From NCBI GenBank assembly GCA_016200745.1, contig JACQEF010000092.1, positions 1 to 5,351 on the forward strand: 5,351 nucleotides of DNA. Reading direction: 5' to 3'. Below the pieces are notes generated by a model. The model worked only from the letters and a program-made list of their open reading frames with translations, had not been told where the DNA came from and did not search any database. Positions 1 through 4,440 of the stretch are shown here, in pieces (within the stretch, counting starts at the first letter, position 1; every line of letters starts with the position of its first letter). Position numbers and translations under genes: made by a program. The DNA comes from Chloroflexota bacterium. Lineage in GTDB: Bacteria; Chloroflexota; Limnocylindria; Limnocylindrales; CSP1-4.

Positions 1-580
1 CATCCTCGAGGTCATCGCGGCCTCCAACAGCCCGCCGTCCAGCCATATCCACCAGCCGGGGATCGGCGTCGGCGGGCACTGCATCCCGGTGTATCCCCAC
101 TTCCTGCTGAGTCGTGCCCCCGAGCTGACCCTCGTCGACGCGTCGCGCAAGGCGAACGACGGGCAGGTGGAGCGCGCGATCGACTCGGTCGCCGGCGTGC
201 TCGGTGGCCTCGATCGTGCGGAGGTCCTCGTCCTGGGACTGACCTACCGGCACGGCGTCAAGGAGCTGGCCTACACCCGCGCCCTGCCGTTGATCCAGGG
301 ACTGCAGGCACGCGGTGCGAGCGTGCTGGCCTACGACCCGCTCCTCTCCGACGCGGAGGTCGCCGCCACCGGCGCGACGCCCTGGTCGTGGGGGAGCGCC
401 GCGCCGGGTGTTCGCGCGGTCGTGACACAGACGGCCGATCCGGCCTTCGCCACGCTCGATCCGGCGTGGTTCCCGAAGCTGGGCGTGGTGCTCGACGGGC
501 GCAACTCGCTGCGCGACCTGGCGCTGCCGGCCGGCGCGACCTACCTCGGCATCGGAATCCCGGGCCGCCCCGGCGGATAG
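1..580 (+). CDS. Nucleotide-sugar (UDP-sugar) 6-dehydrogenase, WecC/WbpA type, 5'-truncated by window edge
   Basis: This is the C-terminal part (192 codons, reading from base 2) of an NAD-dependent UDP-sugar 6-dehydrogenase, which oxidises the C6 alcohol of a UDP-HexNAc to a uronic acid in the cytoplasm. The catalytic-cysteine motif GVGGHCIPVYP is visible, with the Cys codon at 80-82. A helical middle segment with KANDGQ follows. The UDP-binding C-terminal domain begins near base 224 (VLVLGLTYRHGVKELAY) and includes a LAYDP strand end. The NAD-binding Rossmann domain lies outside the window, so the start is unknown. The LTYRxGVKEL form and the GGHC signature match the UDP-ManNAc / UDP-GlcNAc dehydrogenase branch better than UDP-glucose dehydrogenases. 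The next gene, an epimerase only 9 bp downstream, supports a ManNAcA-type pathway. The position four residues after the Cys, often Asp, is Tyr here. The family is secure; the exact substrate is inference. Confidence 0.9.
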   Translation, partial: ILEVIAASNSPPSSHIHQPGIGVGGHCIPVYPHFLLSRAPELTLVDASRKANDGQVERAIDSVAGVLGGLDRAEVLVLGLTYRHGVKELAYTRALPLIQGLQARGASVLAYDPLLSDAEVAATGATPWSWGSAAPGVRAVVTQTADPAFATLDPAWFPKLGVVLDGRNSLRDLALPAGATYLGIGIPGRPGG

Positions 581-589
581 TCTCTGCCG

Positions 590-1717
590 GTGCGAATCCT
601 CAGCGTCGTCGGGACGCGGCCGCAACTGATCAAGGCGGCAGCCCTGTCGCCGGTCCTCCGGGCCCGCCACGACGAGATCCTCGTGGACACCGGCCAGCAC
701 TACGACGACGCGCTGGCTGGCACGTTCTATCGCGAGCTTGGCCTGCCGGCCCCGGATCACGGCCTCGGGGTGGGCGGTGGTACGCATGCGGAGCAGACCG
801 CGGCGATGCTGACCGGCCTCGAGTCGATCCTCGAGATCCACCGTCCGGACGCGGTGCTGGTCTACGGCGACACGAACTCGACGCTGGCCGGCGCCCTCGT
901 GGCGGCCAAAGCCGGCGTGCCGCTCGCGCACGTCGAGGCCGGGCTGCGCAGCTTCGACCGGCGGATGCCCGAGGAGATCAACCGGGTCGTCGCCGATCAC
1001 CTCGCCCGCTGGCTGTTCGCGCCGACGCCCACCGCGGTCGCGAACCTGCGAGACGAGGGGATCACCCGCGGCGTCGTGCTGGTCGGCGACCTCATGCAGG
1101 ACCTCGCCGCGCGGGTTGGCCGCGAGGTCGCGACCGATCGGGCACTCGCGGCGGCGAGCCGGTGGCTGGCCGGGGGGACGCAGGGCGCGACACTCTCGCC
1201 GGGCGGCTACCTGTTCGCGACCGTCCATCGCGCCGAGAATCGCCAACCGGCCGCGCTGCGGGCGTGGACCGGCCTGCTCGAGCGGGTCGCCCGGCCGGAT
1301 CGGCCGGTGATCCTGGCGATCCATCCCGGCACCCGACTGGCGCTCGAGCGCGAGGGCGTCGCGCTGGCGCCCGACGTCCGGCTCGTGGAGCCGCAGGGGT
1401 ATCGGACCTCGCTGACGCTCCAGATGCACGCGGCGGCGGTGGTGACCGATTCGGGCGGCGTCCAGCGCGAGGCGGCCTGGCTCGGGGCGCCGTGCCTGGT
1501 GCTGCGCGAGACGACCGAATGGCTGGAGGCCGTCGACGACTCGGCGGGTCGGATGGTGATCGTCGGCCACGATGGGGACCTGGCCGAGCGCGTCCTCGCC
1601 GAGCTGGCACCGCCCGACGGCGCGGCAGCCCTGGCCCGCGACCGCGCGGCCCGGTTCGACCTCGCTCCGGCGGGTGCCGCCGACGCGATCGCCGCGACCC
1701 TGGAGGCCGCGGAGTGA
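590..1717 (+). CDS. wecB: UDP-N-acetylglucosamine 2-epimerase, non-hydrolysing (WecB/WbpI family)
   Basis: A 375-residue protein, the usual family length, that interconverts UDP-GlcNAc and UDP-ManNAc (or a related diacetamido-uronate) by C2 epimerisation in the cytoplasm. It has a two-domain GT-B-like fold. Motifs in order are GTRPQLIK (8-15), TGQHYDD (34-40), YGDTNST (92-98, Asp94), HVEAGLRS (114-121, Glu116), MPEEINR (126-132, Glu128), ATVHRAEN (210-217, His213) and DSGGVQREA (287-295) followed by TTEW. The Asp, two Glu and His correspond to the catalytic residues known from E. coli WecB. The GTG start at 590 puts the first beta strand (RILSVVGTRP) at residue 2, as is normal. It lies 9 bp after the upstream dehydrogenase stop, with no strong Shine-Dalgarno sequence, so translational coupling is likely. 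The RPQ, GGTH, GDTNST, VGDLMQD and TEW features resemble WbpI/WlbD, so the substrate could be UDP-GlcNAc3NAcA instead. Family assignment is very secure. Confidence 0.95.
   Translation: MRILSVVGTRPQLIKAAALSPVLRARHDEILVDTGQHYDDALAGTFYRELGLPAPDHGLGVGGGTHAEQTAAMLTGLESILEIHRPDAVLVYGDTNSTLAGALVAAKAGVPLAHVEAGLRSFDRRMPEEINRVVADHLARWLFAPTPTAVANLRDEGITRGVVLVGDLMQDLAARVGREVATDRALAAASRWLAGGTQGATLSPGGYLFATVHRAENRQPAALRAWTGLLERVARPDRPVILAIHPGTRLALEREGVALAPDVRLVEPQGYRTSLTLQMHAAAVVTDSGGVQREAAWLGAPCLVLRETTEWLEAVDDSAGRMVIVGHDGDLAERVLAELAPPDGAAALARDRAARFDLAPAGAADAIAATLEAAE
1702..1706 (+). promoter_or_regulatory. Shine-Dalgarno site for the first glycosyltransferase
   Basis: GGAGG lies inside the last codons of the epimerase gene, with 7 bases between it and the GTG at 1714. 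This is ideal spacing. It decides the start of the downstream gene at the GTGA overlap over the in-frame ATG at 1753, which would cut into the first beta strand. Confidence 0.75.
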
Positions 1718-3036
1718 CCGCAGCGTCGCCGGCCCGCGCGCTCCGGGTCGTGATGTTCGTCTACAACGACGTCAGCCGCGATTCGCGGGTGCTCCGGGAG
1801 GCGAAGAGCCTGGCCGACGCCGGGCATCGGGTGACGATCATGGGTCGTCCGCATCCGAACCAGCACGAGATCACGCGCCAGCAGCGTGACGGGTTCGAGA
1901 TCGTGCTCGTGCCCATCCCGCACGAGTGGCGGACCTGGTGGTACCGCTACCGAAAGCCGTGGCACATGTACGGGCTGGTCCGGCGCCGGTTCCTCCATCA
2001 CCTGGGCCGCGGTCCGGCCGGCTGGTTGCGCGCGATCGCCTTCGTCGGCGTCGCGATCGTGGTCGCCGTGGCGTCGCTCGTCCGGCTGCCGTACGGCCAC
2101 GACCTGACCGGCCTGCCGGCCGCGGTGGGTGCCCAGGCGCGCAAGGGCGGTGTCGTCGTGTACGACAGCCACGAGTCGTTCATGGATTCCGGCTCCAACG
2201 TCAACCGTCCGGCCTGGGCCAAGTGGCTGATGCGCCGGTTCGAGCGGCGCCAGGCGAGGCATGCGGTCGCGCTGGTGACCGTCAATCGATCGCTCGGGGA
2301 GCTGCTCGGTTCGCGGTTCGGACTCGAGCGGGTCGTGGTCGTCTACAACACGCCTGCCCGCTGGGAGCCCCCAGCCGAGGCTCCCGACCTCCTCCGTCGC
2401 GCGACCGAGCTCCCGCCGGGCACGCCGATCGCGCTCTATCACGGGGCGTTCTCGCCGCATCGCGGCGTCGAGGAGCTGGCCGAGGCGATCCTGCTGCCCG
2501 GGATGGAGGCTGTCCATGCCGTCTTCCTGGGCTACGGGTCGCTCGAGGCGGATCTTCGCGAGCTGGCGGCCGAACCGCGGTTCGGCGGGCGCGTGCACGT
2601 GCTCAAGGCCGTCTCCCCCGGCGTCCTGCCGGCGTGGGTCGCCTCGGCCGACGTCGGCGTCATGGCGATCCAGGCGAGCACCCTGAACCATCGGCTGTCG
2701 AGCCCGAACAAGCTGTTCGAATCGATCGCGACTGGGCTGCCCGTGGTGGTCAGTGACTTCCTCGAGATGCGCCGGATCGTGCTCGACGACCCGGACGGGC
2801 CGCTCGGTGCGGTGTGCGACCCGGCCGATCCGGCGTCGATCGCGTCGGCGATCCGGTCGATCCTCGACCTCAGCCCCGCGGACCTGGCGGACCTGCGGGC
2901 GCGCTGCCTGCGGGCCGCGCACGACCGCTGGAACTGGGAGACCGAGTCGGCGAAACTGGTCGCCCTCTACGCGTCGCTGCCGGCCGCGCCCGCGACGGCG
3001 GGCATGCCCGCCCCGCCGAGACCCGCCACGGACTGA
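1714..3036 (+). CDS. Glycosyltransferase, GT-B fold, family 4-like, probably membrane-associated
   Basis: A 440-residue GT-B glycosyltransferase, expected to move a sugar from a nucleotide donor to a lipid-linked or surface glycan acceptor at the cytoplasmic face of the membrane. The N-terminal domain starts with ALRVVMFVYND (9-19) and SRVLREAKSLADAGH, the usual acceptor-domain opening. A strongly hydrophobic stretch at 107-123 precedes GHDLTGLPAA (from 128) and VVVYDSHESF (147-156). The C-terminal donor domain begins near 239 (IALYHGAFSPHRGVEEL) and contains SPNKLFESIATGLPVVVSD (331-349). This is the PNKLFE form of the donor-site motif: Glu336 is kept, but the first Glu of the classical EX7E is Leu here. 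The GTG start overlaps the epimerase stop by 4 bases (GTGA) behind a good GGAGG, so it is translationally coupled. The last ~23 residues are Ala/Pro-rich, lie beyond the fold and overlap the convergent dehydrogenase gene. Donor and acceptor cannot be read from the sequence. Confidence 0.9.
   Translation: MTAASPARALRVVMFVYNDVSRDSRVLREAKSLADAGHRVTIMGRPHPNQHEITRQQRDGFEIVLVPIPHEWRTWWYRYRKPWHMYGLVRRRFLHHLGRGPAGWLRAIAFVGVAIVVAVASLVRLPYGHDLTGLPAAVGAQARKGGVVVYDSHESFMDSGSNVNRPAWAKWLMRRFERRQARHAVALVTVNRSLGELLGSRFGLERVVVVYNTPARWEPPAEAPDLLRRATELPPGTPIALYHGAFSPHRGVEELAEAILLPGMEAVHAVFLGYGSLEADLRELAAEPRFGGRVHVLKAVSPGVLPAWVASADVGVMAIQASTLNHRLSSPNKLFESIATGLPVVVSDFLEMRRIVLDDPDGPLGAVCDPADPASIASAIRSILDLSPADLADLRARCLRAAHDRWNWETESAKLVALYASLPAAPATAGMPAPPRPATD
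2967..3036. other. 70-bp tail-to-tail (antisense) overlap of two coding regions
   Basis: The glycosyltransferase gene on + ends at 3036 and the dehydrogenase gene on - ends at 2967 (TAG read on the reverse strand). Their last 23 or so codons are therefore complementary. Both encoded tails are low-complexity (Ala/Pro-rich on +, Gly/Ala-rich on -) and fall after the last recognisable family motif, so the overlap costs neither protein its core. Confidence 0.85.
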
Positions 3037-4346
3037 CCGGCGCCGGGCCGGCCGAGACGCTCCACCCGGAGTCCCGCCCGCCGCGCTGCCTCCACGTCGA
3101 CGATGCCGCGCGTGTCGTAGATGAGCGTGGCCGGCATGGCCGCGGCGGCGGCGGCCCAGTCGATCGCGCCGTACTCGGCCCACTCGGTGACGACGATGAT
3201 GGCCTCCGCGTCTCGGAGCGCCTCCATCGCGGTTGAGGCCACCACCAGGGTCGGGTCGGCGAGGTGGGCGCGCCGCTCGGCACGCGGATCGTGGGTGATG
3301 ACGTCGGCCCCGGCCGCCCGCAGGTTGGCGGCGAGCGCGAGGGCCGGCGATTCGCGGACGTCGTCCGTGTCGGCCTTGAACGCGAGCCCGAGCTGGGCGA
3401 TCCGCCGCCCGGCGAGTGAGCCCGGACCGCCGAGCAGCGTCTCGAGCCGCCGGACGATCTCGTGTTCGTGGACGGCGATCGAGCGATGGACCGCCGAGAG
3501 CAGCGGCGCCTCGACGTCGAGCGCGGCCGTCTGGAGGGCGATGGCGATCGCCTGCTCGGGCAGGCACGACCCGCCGATGCCGGGCCCCGGCTTGAGGAAC
3601 GCGAGGCCGATGCGTGGGTCGAGGCCGATCCCGGCGATGACCGCCTCGATGTCGGCTCCGGTGGCGTCGGCGACCCGGGCCATCTCGTTGGCGAACGAGA
3701 TCTTGGTCCCGAGGAACACGTTCGAACCGAGCTTGATCAGGGCCACCGAGCGCGCGTCGGCCACCATCGACGGGGCGCCGAGCGGCGCGTACAGGTCGAT
3801 CACGGCCTGGGCGGCCGCCTGGTCGCGCGGCTCTAGCCAGCCGGTCACCACGCGGTTCGGGCGGTCGAAGTCCTCGAGCGCCTGGCCCTCGCGCATGAAC
3901 TCGGGGTTGGTGACGATCGACGGGCGGTCCGCTCGGCCGGCCGCGGCAGCAACCGCGGCAAGGCGCCCCGGGCCGTCCAGCGGCAGTGTCGAGCGGACCA
4001 CGATCACGTGGCCGGTGCCGGCGTCGGCCAGGAGGCGGCCGACCACGATCTCGACGTTGACCGTCGACAGCGGACCGTCCGCGTCGGTCGGCGTGCTCAC
4101 GCAGACGAACGTGAACGGCGCGTCGGGCGGCGGGTTCAGCCGGGTCGTGAAGACGAGCCAGCCGCTGGCGAGCCCGTCGGCCAGGGACTCGGTCAGGCCG
4201 GGCTCGAAGACGGGGGGGCGGCCCTGGTTGAGGTCGGTGATGCGGGCCTCGTCCAGGTCGGCGACGGTGACGCGGTGCCCGAGCCGAACGAAACCGACAG
4301 CGGTGACCAGGCCGACGTGGCCGGCACCGAGCAGGAACAGGTGCAC
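2967..4346 (-). CDS. ugd: UDP-glucose 6-dehydrogenase-like protein (UDP-glucose/GDP-mannose dehydrogenase family)
   Basis: A 459-residue NAD-dependent dehydrogenase that probably makes UDP-glucuronate from UDP-glucose in two oxidation steps in the cytoplasm. Motifs in order are the GAGHVG dinucleotide-binding loop (7-12) with Asp30 ending strand 2, FEPGL (47-51), VSTPT (83-87), TNPEFMREG (146-154, Glu149), KLGSNVFLGTKISFANE (205-221, with Lys205 and Asn209 at the conserved catalytic positions) and PGPGIGGSCLPEQ (253-265, catalytic Cys261). The UDP-binding domain carries GLAFKADTDDVRESPAL (320-336), THDP (351-354) and VTEW (386-389). I chose the GTG at 4346 because the Rossmann strand follows at once and a GGGAG lies 10 bases upstream; the frame stays open further upstream but encodes nothing family-like. 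The usual FPKD after the Cys is LPEQ, an odd change in the active-site loop. Residues after about 434 are a Gly/Ala-rich tail that overlaps the convergent glycosyltransferase gene. Family is certain; substrate is likely but not proven. Confidence 0.92.
   Translation of the reverse strand: MHLFLLGAGHVGLVTAVGFVRLGHRVTVADLDEARITDLNQGRPPVFEPGLTESLADGLASGWLVFTTRLNPPPDAPFTFVCVSTPTDADGPLSTVNVEIVVGRLLADAGTGHVIVVRSTLPLDGPGRLAAVAAAAGRADRPSIVTNPEFMREGQALEDFDRPNRVVTGWLEPRDQAAAQAVIDLYAPLGAPSMVADARSVALIKLGSNVFLGTKISFANEMARVADATGADIEAVIAGIGLDPRIGLAFLKPGPGIGGSCLPEQAIAIALQTAALDVEAPLLSAVHRSIAVHEHEIVRRLETLLGGPGSLAGRRIAQLGLAFKADTDDVRESPALALAANLRAAGADVITHDPRAERRAHLADPTLVVASTAMEALRDAEAIIVVTEWAEYGAIDWAAAAAAMPATLIYDTRGIVDVEAARRAGLRVERLGRPGAGQSVAGLGGAGMPAVAGAAGSDA
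2996..3018. terminator. GC-rich palindrome, possible bidirectional terminator hairpin
   Basis: Bases 2997-3012 (GGCGGGCATGCCCGCC) form a perfect 16-bp palindrome. Either RNA strand could fold it into a 6-bp all-GC stem with a CATG loop. An alternative 7-bp stem pairs 2996-3002 with 3012-3018. It sits almost exactly at the centre of the 70-bp convergent overlap, where terminators for both transcripts would be expected. No T-tract follows on either strand, so it is not a classical intrinsic terminator, and chance GC-rich symmetry within codons remains possible. Confidence 0.35.
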
Positions 4347-4356
4347 GTGCAGGAAT

Positions 4357-4361
4357 CTCCC
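4357..4361 (-). promoter_or_regulatory. Shine-Dalgarno site for the UDP-glucose dehydrogenase gene
   Basis: Read on the reverse strand this is GGGAG, with 10 bases between it and the GTG at 4346-4344. It favours that GTG over the far-upstream start at 4490, which would run the gene through the neighbouring glycosyltransferase start. A CTG two codons upstream, at 4352-4350, would be only about 4 bases from this site. Confidence 0.55.
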
Positions 4362-4389
4362 GTGATTGGGCTGTCGGACGAGTGCCCGA

Positions 4390-4398
4390 ACCTTAGCA
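4390..4398 (-). promoter_or_regulatory. Possible extended -10 element for the dehydrogenase gene
   Basis: Read on the reverse strand this is TGC followed by TAAGGT, which fits a TGn-TAnnnT extended -10 pattern. It lies about 43 bases upstream of the dehydrogenase start codon. No convincing -35 hexamer lies 16-19 bases further upstream. This is a weak call made because the 94-bp divergent gap must hold promoters for one or both genes. Confidence 0.25.
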
Positions 4399-4424
4399 TT
4401 CGACGCCCCCGGAGGCCGTTCGCG

Positions 4425-4430
4425 TACACT
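4425..4430 (+). promoter_or_regulatory. Possible -10 element for a leaderless glycosyltransferase transcript
   Basis: TACACT fits TAnnnT and ends 10 bases before the GTG at 4441, so transcription would begin at or a few bases before the start codon. The only Shine-Dalgarno-like GGAGG in the gap (4411-4415) is 25 bases from the GTG, too far to serve it, which supports a leaderless start. I see no good -35 element at normal spacing. Confidence 0.3.
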
Positions 4431-4440
4431 CGGGCCGACC

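Noticed and set aside
388..1713. Upstream extension of the first glycosyltransferase frame, which stays open from 388.
   Set aside because: The translation is Arg/Gly/Pro-rich and lies over the dehydrogenase and epimerase genes in another frame. The real gene starts at the GTG at 1714 behind GGAGG.
1207..3567. A 786-codon open frame on the - strand across the epimerase, glycosyltransferase and dehydrogenase genes.
   Set aside because: It is an Arg/Pro/Gly/Ala-rich shadow caused by the high GC of three well-supported genes. It has no recognisable motif and contradicts the strong family matches on the other frames.
4212..4218. A run of seven G in the dehydrogenase gene as a possible frameshift or phase-variation site.
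   Set aside because: The frame is intact on both sides (GRPPVFEPGL is as expected for the family), and a 7-base G run is unremarkable at this GC content.
3121..4365. A 414-codon + strand open frame opposite the dehydrogenase gene.
   Set aside because: It is a Ser/Arg/Ala/Pro-rich antisense shadow of a gene with complete catalytic motifs.
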